From: Pezicula radicicola | Taxonomy: Eukaryota > Ascomycota > Leotiomycetes > Helotiales > Dermateaceae | Length of the DNA stretch: 64,000 bases | Direction: 5' to 3' | Assembly (NCBI GenBank): GCA_003008705.1 | Contig: PDUO01000049.1 | Coordinates: 303,684 to 367,683, forward strand | Shown: positions 43,719 to 55,148 of the stretch, piece after piece | How the letters are laid out: each line of letters starts with the position of its first letter | Position numbering within the stretch: the stretch's first letter is position 1 | Translations under genes and position numbers: made by a program | Notes under the pieces: model-generated | Seen by the model: the letters and a program-made list of their open reading frames with translations, nothing else | What the model was told of the DNA's origin: nothing | Databases searched by the model: none

Positions 43719-45089
43719 TTTAATAATAGATCAAAAAGCCTCCTTTGTGGACAGCGGATATTTCGGGTTCCGCTCCTCGGGTTCCGCTCCGAGTGTTTCT
43801 ATACAGGAATAACAAATTTCTGTTCATATTCCATTGGAAGTATCTCGTAGGCACAACCTCGACAGGAACAACTTGCCAATTTATTTTCCATACAACACCA
43901 GAAGACGATGTGAACTGATGCTCATATCTAAGCTAGAGGGGACGTTGAGAATTAACGATTAGTCCAAAGTTCTCGATAAGCTGGACAAGCGGGAACCGTA
44001 GAAGGACTGAAAGCAAAGTTCGATAAGCGAGAGGGACTAACATGAACACCCAAGTTCAGAATTACTCACCTTAGCTTAGCTCTATTCGGCACAATTCCTT
44101 CCGACCTTCGTATGCTTCATTTAATTCATGACTCTGTTGCCGAATTCGTCCATGTACCCTTTTGTATTTACTACATCAGCCGAGGTAGAATGTGTCAGTT
44201 ATAGCTGCAACTCACAAACTTGTCCAGTTCAAGTAACCCAACCTTACATTGGTCATTCTGTGGTACCTCCTCCGTATGCCGCCAAAGATTCATGAAATTA
44301 CGCGAATCATCCCGTTTTACCTATAGCCATTAACATAACAAGTCGCTTAAGTGTCTAGAATCTCGCTTAAATAAGGCAGATCACAGTCCTTGCAAGCCCT
44401 GTAGTATAATTTCCCCAGACCCGCATATCTTCAAAGACCGTAAGTACGAAAGTACTTACGCGTTTATCTTGGCAAGACCCCAGCGAATACCAGGAGCTCG
44501 GTTAGTCAGACACGCGGCTTCAGATGAAAACCCGGGATGGAAGATCGTCCATTCATAAGCTTACTTTTTGGATTATATCATTTCCTATTGGTTGTGGTAC
44601 GTGCAGTGATTTAACACCCAGACTTGCAGTTCGTCCTAAAATAAATCCATCCCCACACATTTACAGTTCCTCCGCCACATATTGGGGCTGGAAAATGTAC
44701 GTTTCAGAAGTTGTGGGGATTTCAAGAAGCCTTTGGGCTCTGTTATTAACTTTATCGTCCAATGAGAGTGAATATATTCACAATAGTTCTCTATTATAAT
44801 GGACTTCTAGAAGCCTAGGGGTGGGAGGATGACGAAAAGGCATTCGAATCAGCGACAGCGTCCATCTGTTGTCGAAAATGTGCATTCGCGTTCAGTTGAG
44901 AATTCAGTACTTAAGAAATGAATAACCACATCACAAAGTCATCTCACCACCCTCTTCAGCACTCCTTCAATCTTACCTTCCTTCAGCCGTTTTCCTTCTC
45001 TCTTCTTATTCCACCACTTTCCTTCCGCGAACACTTCTTTTCATATCAGTCTATCATTTTATCTGAACAACCCAGTCGAGCAAGCAACC
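43719..45089. other. Intergenic region with intradiol-dioxygenase promoter
   Basis: No gene is recognised. A near-tandem duplication of TCGGGTTCCGCTCC lies at about 43767-43797. A perfect hairpin at 44439-44460 is listed separately. From about 44940 to 45060 the strand is CT-rich, as expected for a strong fungal promoter and leader before the ATG at 45090. Confidence 0.4.
44439..44460. repeat. Perfect 9-bp hairpin with GAAA loop
   Basis: CGTAAGTAC is followed by GAAA and then the exact reverse complement GTACTTACG. As RNA this would be a 9-bp stem capped by a GNRA tetraloop; on DNA it is an 18-base palindrome around a 4-base centre. It is not adjacent to a gene end. Confidence 0.6.
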
Positions 45090-46401
45090 ATGGTTTACGT
45101 ACCAAATCTCGCCGCCGTTGTTGCAGCTGCTTGTCTTGCCGGCTCAGCTATCGCTCATCCAGGAGAGAACTATGATCATGCAGCCATCAAGCGCGATATC
45201 AAATATCGTGACCAAGCAGCATCAGCAGCAAAGAGATCCCTCGAAGCATGCTCCAGCTCAGTCAAGCACCGCGATTTGAATGCCCGATCCGTTGCTCGTC
45301 GCGCCCAAGTCGCTCGTGAACTACGCGAGAAGCGAGGAATTACTGCTAGTAAGTACCTGTGTAATCCACAGCAGACTTCTCCATTATTATTTGGGACTCT
45401 ACTAATTTTTCCACTTTCTTTTCAGAGCCGAAGAAATTCCGCCGTGATCTGGCTACCTTGGAGATTTATGAGGCTATTGATCATAATGCGACATCTTTGG
45501 GATATACTACCAGTACGGATGAAACTACTATTTTCAGTGCCAATACCAGCTGTATTCTTACACCTGAAGTCACTGATGGTCCATACTACGGTTAGTAGCT
45601 CTCATCTCCCCTTAGCAGTAATGCGAAGCTAACTTTAATATCTAGTAACTGGCGAGTCTATCCGCAAGAACGTCACTGAAACTCAAACTGGTGTTTCCTT
45701 GTATTTGGAAGTTCAATACCTTGACATCACCACCTGCGAGCCTGTCGAGGGTGTATACGTCGATATCTGGAATGCGAATGCTACTGGTGTTTACTCGTAT
45801 GTCCTCTTTACCTTCAACCATTTCTACCCTTTTGGAAAACTAACAGAAATCTAGCGGAATCAACGTAACAGGCAACGTCGCAGACGGCGGCTATGACTCT
45901 ACCTTCCTTCGCGGTATTCAAGAAACCGATTCGGACGGCGTCGCATCATTCGAAACCATCTTCCCAGGCCACTACGAAGGACGAGCAACACACACACATC
46001 TCCTCGCACACATGAACGTCTCCGTCCTAGCAAACAACACAATCCAAGATGGAAAAGTAACACACATCGGACAATTATTCTGGAACGAAGTACTCCGAAC
46101 TGCAGTCGAAGCAACATCTCCATATGACACCAATACACAATCAGTTACAACCAATGCTGATGATATGTGGTCGATTGTCCAAGCTGAGAATGATTATGAT
46201 CCATTCCCAGAATATCTTTACCTTGGTGATGAGGTTACCGATGGTTTGATGGCTTGGATTCAGATTGGTATTAATACTACTGCTGATTATACTAATGACA
46301 GCTATTATTCTGTTGCTGCTGTTCTTCAGGCCGATGGTGGTCATGCTACTACTAGCACAACTACTGGTGGTAGTGCTCCCGATAACTCGACTACCGCATA
46401 A
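45090..46401 (+). CDS. Secreted intradiol ring-cleavage dioxygenase-like protein
   Basis: Four exons: 45090-45348, 45426-45590, 45646-45796 and 45855-46401, giving 373 residues, all GT-AG and in phase. A signal peptide (AAVVAAACLAGSAIA) is followed by a Lys/Arg-rich pro-region containing KR and RR sites, then the dioxygenase-like core from about 100. The Fe(III) ligands of intradiol enzymes are all visible: Tyr140/Tyr141 (TDGPYY), Tyr232 (FPGHYEGR), His238 and His240 (THTH). YVDIWNANATG and EVQYLDITTCEPVEG match the conserved beta core. Intradiol enzymes open catechol rings between the hydroxyls; secreted fungal versions are linked to degradation of lignin or plant phenolics. The C-terminus is a Thr/Ser/Gly tail. 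The coding strand turns from A/C-rich (45961-46020: A19 C23 G10 T8) to G/T-rich (46201-46260: A12 C11 G15 T22). The gene appears intact. Confidence 0.88.
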
Positions 46402-46940
46402 ATGAACACTTTGAGGATTAGGTTTGGGTTAGTCATGTGCTGTAGAAGGGTGATGGTTAGATGAGATCCTGTACATATCGAGATTAGACAAGAATTAGTG
46501 CAGAATACCAACTGCATCGAGGTTAAAAAAATCGCTCCATAGAGCTGTACAGAGCTTTTTCGTGGTAGGTACTCTTCAAGAGTAAAAGACTTGGTGATAA
46601 GCTTTTCTCCCTGTATTTCTTCTCTTACATATATCCATTTTCTACTATTGAGTCACCTTCTAACTACCAACAAGTCGTTTTTTAGAGGCAAATACAATTT
46701 AAGTTATATCTGCTAATTTCGTGTTTCGCCTCGCCAAAATTAGAGGAGCCATTGTCGGAAGGTTGCAACCTTATCTCCAAACTTCTTAAACATTCATTCA
46801 GCACAACGATTATCCTCAATTAGAACCCTAATAATAATTGAGCGGCTCATCAGTGGCATTTGAGTATCTGAAATCCAAGCCTGCTAATAACACCCAAATA
46901 CTAACTAGATACAATCCTGCCAGACCTTATGCTCATGATT
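46402..46940. other. Convergent intergenic region
   Basis: This holds the 3' flanks of the dioxygenase-like gene and of the convergent permease gene. It is AT-rich around 46620-46720. Nothing else is recognised. Confidence 0.3.
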
Positions 46941-48721
46941 TCAATCGACCTTCTGTGGGTTCCCTTGAGATTCTAACTCATTATGCAATATTCCTGCTAC
47001 AATCTCTGCAACTCCATCATCGACCTCATTAAGAACACCGAGGTATGTTTTCTGTCCATAAGCGAACCAGGCAACAGTTGGCCAAGCAAACCCTGCTGCT
47101 AGTACTACCGAGGAATAATTCATGTTCACCGCTGTGACTGGCTGATACACAGGGAAGCACAAAAACAGGCAGAGGTAGGTACCCCAAGCGAGTGCCGCAA
47201 TGTTGATAGGACGACCCCACCGTCCTAGAGTGAATGGTCCAGGCTTGAGATTGTTGTGTTGAAGACCCCAGATCAAGTTGATGATAATGGGCAACAAGTA
47301 TGAAACGACCAGGACAATAGTGACACCAGAAGCAAGGCCGTAAAATGCAGTCGAGTTACCAATGTAGATGCATGATAAAGCACAGACGCACAGCCAGGTT
47401 ACAATCATGGCGTATTTAGGAACTACTTGCTTCTCATCAATCGTGGAAAGTACTTTTGGGAGTCCACCTTCCCGTGCAAAGGACCAAACGACTCGCGAAG
47501 TGGCAGTCATACAGCTGGGTCCAGAGACTACAGTACTTAAAATCAAGAAGAAGCAAGTCATTCCAACGGTCTCGGATTCTTTACCACCGGAGATGTTGTA
47601 GACTAGCTGTACTAGAGGGCTGAGAGCGCCAACTTGGCCTGAAACTAGTCCAAGAACGTCGGTCATGCAGAACATCAGGGCTATAACCCATGGGAACGTA
47701 AGGATGCCTGTCAGAGCAACACAACCATACACTAACTTTCATTAGATATAAATGGTAGAAAGGCGCAGAGACACATACTTGCGCGTGGAAGGTCGCGAGC
47801 AGCATGCTTCATTTCTTCCGCCATATGGCTAGAAGAATCCCAGCCGACAAATCCAAGGGCTGAGCTAAGAAGGCCAATGGACCACGCAATCTTGTGTCCT
47901 AGTCAGCTAATTGAGCTCCTATATATGGTTGATACAACGCACACCTGTACTATCCCATCCTGTCAGGTTTGTTGTGTCTGTGAACACGAATTTAACAGTA
48001 TTCTTCGGATTGACCCTCACTAGAAGATATACCATAGTTGCGATATAACCAGCAACATGTAGGAATATGCCGAGAAAGGTCAAGCGATGAAGCCATCTGA
48101 TACCATAGACACCCACGAGGGCAAATAAGGTAGCAAAGGCCATTAATATCTACCTAACATTAGCATAGATTCGCTTAGTTAAGTCGAGCTATTGGTATGA
48201 TCCGAACTCTCGTGGAGTTATGCTGGACTTACTAGGCTTGTATGCCACCTCTCATACACGTATGTCGGATGAAAGAGGATAATATAAGCTTGAACTTGCA
48301 TACTTTCTGCAAAGATTCCAGAAGTGGTAGAGAGTACCGAGCCCCATATTGTCAGCCACCCGGAGTAGAACGAGAAAATTCGTTTGAATCTCGGGGGAGA
48401 TAGTTCTGCAACGTAATGATACTGGCCACCAGCTGTCGGGACAATACTTGCGAATTCACTTATAGAAAGAGCGATGAACAGCGATCCGATTGCTGCCGCA
48501 AGGAAACCAAAAACCATGCTAGAGCTTCCCCCAGAAACAAGAGCCTGAGTCATTGTTGATGTTAATGCTTCCCACGTCACACTGGTACAGAATGACATGA
48601 AGATAAGTGACCATATATTAAAATTTCGTTTCATCACTTGTTTCTTTCCCAGTGCCGCGAGTCGAGCCTCGTCCTCGTCCTGGACGAGCTCCCCCATCTT
48701 CGTCGCTTGGATGTCAGACAT
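46941..48721 (-). CDS. APC-superfamily amino acid/choline/GABA permease
   Basis: Four minus-strand exons: 48721-48233, 48149-47945, 47898-47779 and 47731-46941, giving 534 residues in phase. The N-terminal tail is acidic and contains the usual LGKKQVMKRNFNIWSLIF start of helix 1. SEFASIVPTAGGQYHYVAEL is the signature of the fungal amino-acid/choline transporter family (Hnm1, Uga4, Bio5 type). SALGFVGWDSSSHMAEEMKH, crossing helix 6 and the following loop, is equally characteristic, as is CMTATSRVVWSFAREGGLPK. About 12 membrane helices can be counted. Substrates in this family include choline, GABA, polyamines and amino acids; the exact one is not predictable. It is divergent from the Rieske oxygenase gene, with 667 bases between starts, which suggests co-regulation and uptake of that enzyme's substrate. 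No defects are seen. Confidence 0.88.
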
Positions 48722-49388
48722 TGCTGTGCAAATTCAATGATATACAATATTGAGAGCGGTTCAGAGAAGCGTAGTTGATCATATACCTCGGGTAGGATTG
48801 GTTCGACGAGTTTGGCGCAGTTTGTTACCCCACAATATCTTTATCGCAAATCTACCTGCCGTGTACTGGTTGGGAGTAGGGTAGTTAGTCCGTACAAGAA
48901 GCGATAGCACTTTGCCGAGAAGCCTAATAATGACCAATAATATAAAACTCCGGCCAGGTCCAGTTAGTTACATCAGGATCCGAGCAAACAGATAACAGGA
49001 CCACCACTACTGATAGTTATGTAGAATCTAGATAGTTTTAGTCGATACGAAAGGTAGGTGTGCGAAAATGTGCTGCAGCTTTACTCGAGGAGATACAGTC
49101 AATCTACACAATCACTACAAGGGAGTGGTCTTGGCAAGGTAGTTAAAATATTACAAACAAAAGGTTGCACCAAGCATACGTTAACCCATTTTGCGATATT
49201 GATTCGGAACAATCGTCCGCATTTTCCGTTCCTATCGCTTGTAGGGTATTAGCATATAGTAGGAGTGGTATATCTTTCAGTAAACTATTTCCTAAAAGCG
49301 AAGCGCAAGTTCCCAGCCCAAGTTCAAACATTCTGAAGTTCTCTTTTCTACTCGGGACCCTTGTATACGATATTGCAACATCCTAACT
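48722..49388. promoter_or_regulatory. Shared bidirectional promoter of permease and Rieske oxygenase
   Basis: The 667 bases separate the divergent starts at 48721 (minus) and 49389 (plus). No coding sequence is seen. The proximity suggests joint control of uptake and oxidation; no regulator site could be identified with confidence. Confidence 0.5.
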
Positions 49389-50725
49389 ATGGTGTTAACT
49401 TTGGACAACACTCTCCCAGCTTCCTGGTTTCGCGAGGATGGCATCTATGAGCTTGAGCGTAGAGCCATCTTCTCCAGAACTTGGATTCTTGTTTCTCATG
49501 TCCACCAATTCCAAGCCATCGGCCAATATGCACGATATGAGATGGCAGGTTACCCATTTTTCATCATCAAAGATCGCGATAGAAATATTTCTGCGTTCCT
49601 CAATATCTGCCGACATCGAGCTTTCCCGTTGATCCATAATGAAGCCGGAAATGCAAAAATATTGTCATGCAAATATCACGGTATAGTCTTGCCAAAAAGG
49701 AAAGTGCTGGAAGTATAAAAGAGTACTAATATACTTCTAGGTTGGTCATATGGTATCGGGGGGCAGCTTGCAAAAGCACCCAGATTTGAGAACGTGCCTG
49801 AATTTGATAAGAGCTCTTACTCTCTTTTCAAAGTCCATACCCACATTGACCAGCGAGGTTTTGTATGGGTCAATCTTGACGCAGATGAAACACCACGTAT
49901 GAGCTGGGAAGAGCAGTTCAAAGATGTCGATACGCAGTCGAGACTTCAACACTTCAACATGGATGAGTACGCCTATCATCATACTTGGTCACTAGATGGT
50001 AATTTTAATTGGAAAACGCTTGTTGAGAATTACAACGAAGTTGGGCTATCAGTCTTTCTTGTACAGTGGATTACTAACAAAGGGATAGTGCTATCATTGC
50101 TCAACAGCCCACCCCGGGATTGCTCCTTCCATCAACAAAAACACTAAATTTGACATTGAGACGCAGAGATTCTACATCCGACATCTCGGCGAGGAGATGG
50201 AAGCCGATGATATCGTCGCCAGTCCAACCTTCATGTTTCCGAATGCTTCAGTGACGATGACGTGAGTTGAATTCTTCTTTAATAAAATAACGCCAAAGAC
50301 TGATTGTAAAACTCCAACACAGAAAGCATTTCTATTACATGATGTCAATCGTTCCAGTGTCTGCAAAGAAGTCCACTATGCGTTATGAATTCTACTCCAA
50401 CAAGAATAGCACTGAGGATGAAGTGTCAAAGGAGATTGAGTTCTTCAAACAAGTTGAGCGAGAGGACAAATGGCTGGTGGACAGAGCGCAGACAAACTTG
50501 AACACGGATACCTATGTTGCAGGCCCGTTACATCCTTACATGGAAAAGGCTGTCTCTTATTTCGAGTCACTAATACGGCCAATCCTCAAGGAACATTTGC
50601 TCAAGGAAAAGAAGGACGGGAAACAGATATGGCCTGCCAGACGGGGTCAATATGGCGAGCAGGTCGCGCAGGACGAAGAATTTTGCCAGTCTGTGTGTGC
50701 CGACAACAGGAAGTTGGACTGGTAG
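49389..50725 (+). CDS. Rieske non-haem iron oxygenase, choline monooxygenase-like
   Basis: Four exons: 49389-49680, 49741-50039, 50089-50261 and 50323-50725, giving 388 residues. The Rieske [2Fe-2S] ligands are Cys74, His76 (NICRHRAFP), Cys94 and His97 (SCKYHGWSY, crossing intron 1). The mononuclear iron motif ENYNECYHCSTAHPG crosses intron 2, with His200 and His205; Glu197 lies three residues before the first His, as in choline monooxygenase-type proteins. Intron 2 has a weak donor (GTTGGG) but its removal rebuilds the motif exactly. Family members hydroxylate choline, carnitine, betaines or related amines, often causing demethylation or loss of the amine head. The divergent permease on one side and flavin monooxygenases on the other support an amine-catabolic role (inference). 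The product is cytosolic with no signal peptide. It needs a reductase partner, which is not in the window. Confidence 0.88.
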
Positions 50726-50784
50726 AAGGACATATGGGATTGCTTTTCTATCTAGAGGCAGGATTGCACCTGCTTAAATCATCG

Positions 50785-51180
50785 ATTTGCTCTCTTCGTC
50801 ACGTTGAAGTCACCTCCAGCAGGCAACGAAAAGTTCTTCAATAGTACTACGTCATCCACTCCGAATATCTCTTGCCAAATTCACAAAGTTCTTTTCCGCA
50901 ATCGCTTCTGCATCGTGGTCCCGTCATGTTTATAGTATTCAAATTTGTCGCCTTGGTTGATACAGATTGTCATAAGCTCCCTTCCAACTCGACCGCCATC
51001 CCACTTTTCAATAATGCGACCGCGATTGGGGAAGAAGTCGATAATTTTGCCGTAGGTAGCACTTATAGGGTACGTCTTGATGATACTGGCTTTCATACCC
51101 CGAAGCTGGCACTCTATAGCTGCTGTAAGACCTGCAAAACCCCCACCAACGACGATGACTTTCAGCCCTTCGCTGCTCAT
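50785..51180 (-). pseudogene. FAD monooxygenase remnant with internal deletion
   Basis: The frame opens at the ATG at 51180 with LKVIVVGGGFAGLTAAIECQ (Rossmann GxGxxG) and continues to CINQGDKFEYYKHDGT, closely matching the first 90 or so residues of the FAD monooxygenase at 54293. Directly after, in another frame, come DAEAIAEKNFVNLARDIRSG, a TGA stop, and STIEEL, which match the last 40 residues of the same paralog (AVAEENFDKLANDIRSG, TIEELSLPAGG). The middle of the gene, roughly 320 residues including the DG and GD FAD motifs, is gone. The result is a deleted, stop-containing copy that cannot be active. Confidence 0.82.
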
Positions 51181-51682
51181 CTCGACTTTATCGAATACTC
51201 TTTTCAGATGAGAATCTGCGCAAATATTCAAGAAACAGACTTGAAAATGAAAAATCGATGTTTTTTCAGTTATCTGCAGGTGTCCTTTCGGTTTTATTGG
51301 CTGCTCACAATACCATACGTATGAAGTGAAATTAAAATGAGCGCAAGGGGGCTAGTGTAGCCTTGGTCTCCTGAGCTCCAACAATCAATTGTGGTCTAAT
51401 TCAAATCTCGGGTTACCGGTAAATTGAAGTGCAGTAATTGAGCCTAGGTTCAAAAGGTAGCGATTAGGATAATCTTAAAGCATTAGTCCGCTAAGTGGAG
51501 CCAGTTAGTCCGCCAGCATTTCTCACCTACAGATAGGATGCGGCAATGCTATCAACGCCAAATTAAGACAAAATAGAGGTCATTTTAACATCCAAAATAA
51601 GAATCATTATCGAAATGACATTTAATCCTCTATATTTGCATAGTTCTAATAATTTAGAACACTCTCTAGCTTCCCTCGCTTG
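51181..51682. other. Intergenic stretch
   Basis: No coding feature is recognised. It separates the FAD-monooxygenase remnant from the first cupin fragment. Confidence 0.3.
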
Positions 51683-51852
51683 TCATAGCTTTTCCTGTTT
51701 CTCCAGTTTTGAAAGTGGGCGATTGGCCGTCTTGTACGCCGGCCCAAAACCCGAGGTAGAGAAAGTAATAGTGCTTCCAGCGTGAACAAAAAACACATCT
51801 CCAGCCTTCACAGTAACAGTATATCCCGTTTCGCCTCTAATGGTAAAACCCC
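51683..51852 (-). pseudogene. EutQ-like cupin, 3' fragment (minus strand)
   Basis: On the minus strand an acceptor-like ACAG is followed by a 56-codon open frame: GFTIRGETGYTVTVKAGDVF, FVHAGSTITFSTSGFGPAYK, TANRPLSK and a stop. The pattern G-x-V.AGDVFF..GSTITF is the C-terminal half of the EutQ-type cupin barrel. No upstream exon with the N-terminal half could be found in the next 300 bases. Similar cupins are linked by name to ethanolamine use in bacteria; the fungal role is unknown. Confidence 0.6.
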
Positions 51853-52135
51853 CTGTTTACAAACACCAAACAATTAGCCAACACCTAGGCCGCAGAACTC
51901 TTCCTATTGTAACACTACTTGTATGTACAAAAACCAAACACGACGCCAAATTTGTGTTCACCAACTTCGAGAACAATGTCGTCTGGTTAAGGTTAAGCGA
52001 CGGTGTCGTATGGTCCGTCGACCTGCTTACTTCTGTCTATGCGTTCTTCTCCCTAATACTATATTTGGTATTTTGATACCAAGATATGTTTTGCTGGGTA
52101 AATTAGATTAATGCTGATTTGTTTCGAAAATAAAG

Positions 52136-52287
52136 GAAACTTTACAACCGCTGACGAAACTGGAGCTACGACTACACTATCACCAGGAGACACCTTATTT
52201 ATTCGTCGTGGGAGTACGATTACTTTCAGTACCAAGAGATATTCTCTGACCTACAAGACAGCTGCGAGATATGCAGAATATTACTAA
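52136..52287 (+). pseudogene. EutQ-like cupin, 3' fragment (plus strand)
   Basis: After an acceptor-like AAAG, the frame reads NFTTADETGATTTLSPGDTL, FIRRGSTITFSTKRYSLTYK, TAARYAEYY and stop. It is the same cupin half as the minus-strand fragment at 51683-51852, but in opposite orientation, and the two fragments face away from each other with about 280 bases between their 5' ends. The N-terminal half is missing here too. Confidence 0.6.
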
Positions 52288-52835
52288 CTCGATCGTTGCT
52301 ACAAACGTTCTGGCCGTCTTCACGTTTCGCAGCAGGTACTTTGAGGATTTAGGACGGGAGAAGAAGAGCGCGATGTACTATTGGATTCTGAAAAAGCGGC
52401 GGATTTACTGCAATTATGGGTCGTTATTGCGGAATATAGACTCAGCACTAGTTTATCTTAAAGTCACGACTGGAAATTCTAGGGCTATCCTTAAAGTACT
52501 TCAAACCTAGCTCAAGTTCTCCTTTCACACAATCAAATGCCTTCTTCCCAGCCCCTCACTCGCTGAGAATGTTCTCATCATCAAATTAAAATTTAGTTTC
52601 TCGCCTAAACTCTCCCTAGGTAATCGTCGGCCGACGATTAACAAATTCCTAAGCCGAATGTACTTCTATATTGCCTTCTCTAGTTTATCTTACCAGCTCT
52701 TCGAGGAAGTAATATAAACCTTCATCGAGAGTTGTGGTCTCACTATCAAAGTAAGAGAGCTTGCTAACAAACATCTTTTCATATTGGTTTGACATACATC
52801 GCTCATCATACTTTCAAACAAATTAAACCATCTAT
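52288..52835. other. Intergenic stretch
   Basis: No gene is recognised. A palindrome TCGTCGGCCGACGA lies at about 52623-52636. Confidence 0.3.
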
Positions 52836-54293
52836 TTAAACCATTTTAGAGCCTTCATCGTATATTCGGTCAGTAACCTCGTCATAACTTCCCCCTGCCG
52901 GTAATGAAAGCTCCTCGATTGTTCCTATACGCCCACTTCTGATATCATTAGCAAGCTTATCGAAATTTTCCTCGGCCACTGCTTTAGCATCAAAGTCGAC
53001 AACCCAAGATGGACGGGGTACGTTCAAAGATTCCGGGTGATCCATGATATATTGACCATTGAAATCAGCGTTATGATAGCCATCTCTGTTTGTAATTGAA
53101 GAGGCATGAATTACGTGAGATCTGTTGAACCGGATTCTTTCAAAGACTTTCAAGGCGAGTCGTACATCACCATCAGCCTTTTCTAGGCATACAGCTAGGG
53201 TGACACCGTCTTCAATAGCTTGGCAGCCACCTTGAGCGGAAGTCGGGAGATGGCAGTGAGCTGCATCCCCAATAACTACGCCGTGGGCAGTTTTACTCAG
53301 CCAAGTACGGATAGCATCTCTCCACACTAGCTTGTAATCGACGAGTTGAGAAGGTGGTGTATATTTGACAACTTCTTTATGGTATCTGTGAATTGACCTT
53401 CCTCTAGGTAAACCAAGGCATCTTCAATTCTCCCTGGGAAAGACCATGATTCACCAATATCTTGGTCATCCTGTAGGTGAAACACGTTAGCGGCAGCATA
53501 TAAAATTGTGACAGAGAATGTGACTAAGGCGAAAACTTGATAATAAAGATTCCAAAAAAAATACCTTGTGTGTCAATACCCAACCCATGCTTGTACCTTG
53601 TTTCCACGTATAAATGAATGCATGTAGATCCCGCCCAATCCACATCTGAGCACAATTTGGAGACTTTCGCGTCAGAGTAGCAAGCGCTGGGTTTGCTCTG
53701 TGCTCATCTGTGATATCATAGTATGCCCGATAGATTGCGTATCCGCTATTGACTTTCGATTCCGGAAGTCCAAGGAGTTCAGAGCGTCCTAAAAACTTTG
53801 GTCCATCTGATGCTACAACTACATCCCCAAATATCTTTTCGCCAGACTCAAGAAGAACGCCGGTTTGGTCGTCAGTGTCAATGTAGTGCTGGACCTTGCA
53901 ACCAAATTGCATCTCAACCCCGATCTCAACAGCGTAATCACAAATAATCTGATGCATCTCGCCTCTGTGTCCTGCCAGCATCTCGTAGTAGTGCTCTTTC
54001 TTTAGAAGAAACGGTTCTTCTAGGATTTTTCTTCCGTCGTAAAGATAATACTCCAGCTTATCGGTGTCATTGAGGCAAATCTCTAACAATTGGCGTGTTA
54101 TTCTACCGTTATCCCAACGATTGAAATGCATACCCCCATTTGGCAGGAAGTCGATAATGTCACCATAGTTCCGACTTGTTGGGTAAGTTTCCACTAGTAT
54201 AGGATACATTCCACGAAGTCGACACTCAATGGCAGCTGTGAGCCCGGCAAACCCAGCCCCCACAATTACAACACGTAGATCTTTAACCCCCAT
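52836..54293 (-). CDS. FAD-dependent monooxygenase (class A flavoprotein), probably frameshifted
   Basis: Exon 1 54293-53565 starts MGVKDLRVVIVGAGFAGLTA (GxGxxG, FAD ADP-binding) and contains the motif VVVASDGPKFLGRSELLG. After a GT-AG intron, exon 2 (from 53470) reads DDQDIGESWSFPGRIEDALV in frame. The rest, YHKEVVKYTPPSQLVDYKLV, WRDAIRTW, then HGVVIGDAAHCHLPTSAQGG (GD motif) and QAIEDGVTLAVCLEKA, is in a frame shifted by one base; the change lies between about 53375 and 53405. No intron fits there. All three flavin motifs are otherwise intact and the total of about 450 residues is normal for salicylate-hydroxylase-like enzymes, which use FAD and NAD(P)H to hydroxylate aromatic or heterocyclic substrates. 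Either there is one wrong base in the assembly or a recent frameshift. A deleted copy lies at 50785-51180. The gene is divergent from the P450 at 55149. Confidence 0.75.
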
Positions 54294-55148
54294 GGTCAGA
54301 GACGGTAGCCTACTTGACTCAAGCTGTTGTAATGATCCCTAAAGCCGACAGAAATGTATAGCGGTGAAGACGTACTCTCGATAGATTTCGCATGAAATGA
54401 GATATCAAGGTAAAAAGACAGATTCAGGACAACTGAAAGGCAATGAACTAGCTACAGCGAAAAGACGGCTTCGGAAACGATTCATCTGATGTCAAGAGTA
54501 GACTCCGAGGACATTCTCCGTAAGCCCAAAAAGCTAAAGCAGATATTCTTTAGTAGGGCATGATAGAAATAATGCTTGAGTGAGTAATCCACCGAGCTAA
54601 TCTTGGTTGAATATGCGCAAGCAGTGACAGAAAATTGCCAAGTGCAAGTCATCTAAGGCAAGGATGTCGTTCTCCCGGAGACGCCATGCACTGGTACACC
54701 TGCGTATCTACTGAGCAGAGTAACAGATCGCACCAGCCAAGTAGAGATACGACGAAGGATTATCTACGGAAGGGATGTGAATGGCTCGAGGCGGAAAAAT
54801 AGATAAGCGTCGGACTAATCGTCGGCATTCACTTACCGAATACCCCCCTCCCCTCCCCCTAATTCTTAAGCGAAAACCGAAGATTAGCGAAATCTTCCAT
54901 TCCACTCTTGAACCGTTGTGCTAATGCATATTCCGTACAGCTACGAGTAGAACTCCTACTCGAAGGCTGGAACTCCGCCTTGAGCCAACTTCTACACCCG
55001 TTCACGATCCTGCCAGCTACCTGGAGCGTCCACACTCAAAGTGTATCGTAATGCATGACTACTCAGAACAAGAGGGCCTGAGGCGACATTTCGCAATATA
55101 CTGTATTCTTAATTTCAGCCTTCGTACAATACGTTTCTGTCTGAGGGC
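54294..55148. promoter_or_regulatory. Shared divergent promoter of FAD monooxygenase and P450
   Basis: 855 bases lie between divergent start codons. A C run is at about 54844-54860. No coding sequence is seen. The arrangement allows common control of the two oxygenases. Confidence 0.4.

Noticed and set aside
49989..50088. Weak donor GTTGGG in the Rieske gene, first read as damage
   Set aside because: Splicing there restores the iron-binding motif exactly and the frame continues to a normal C-terminus.
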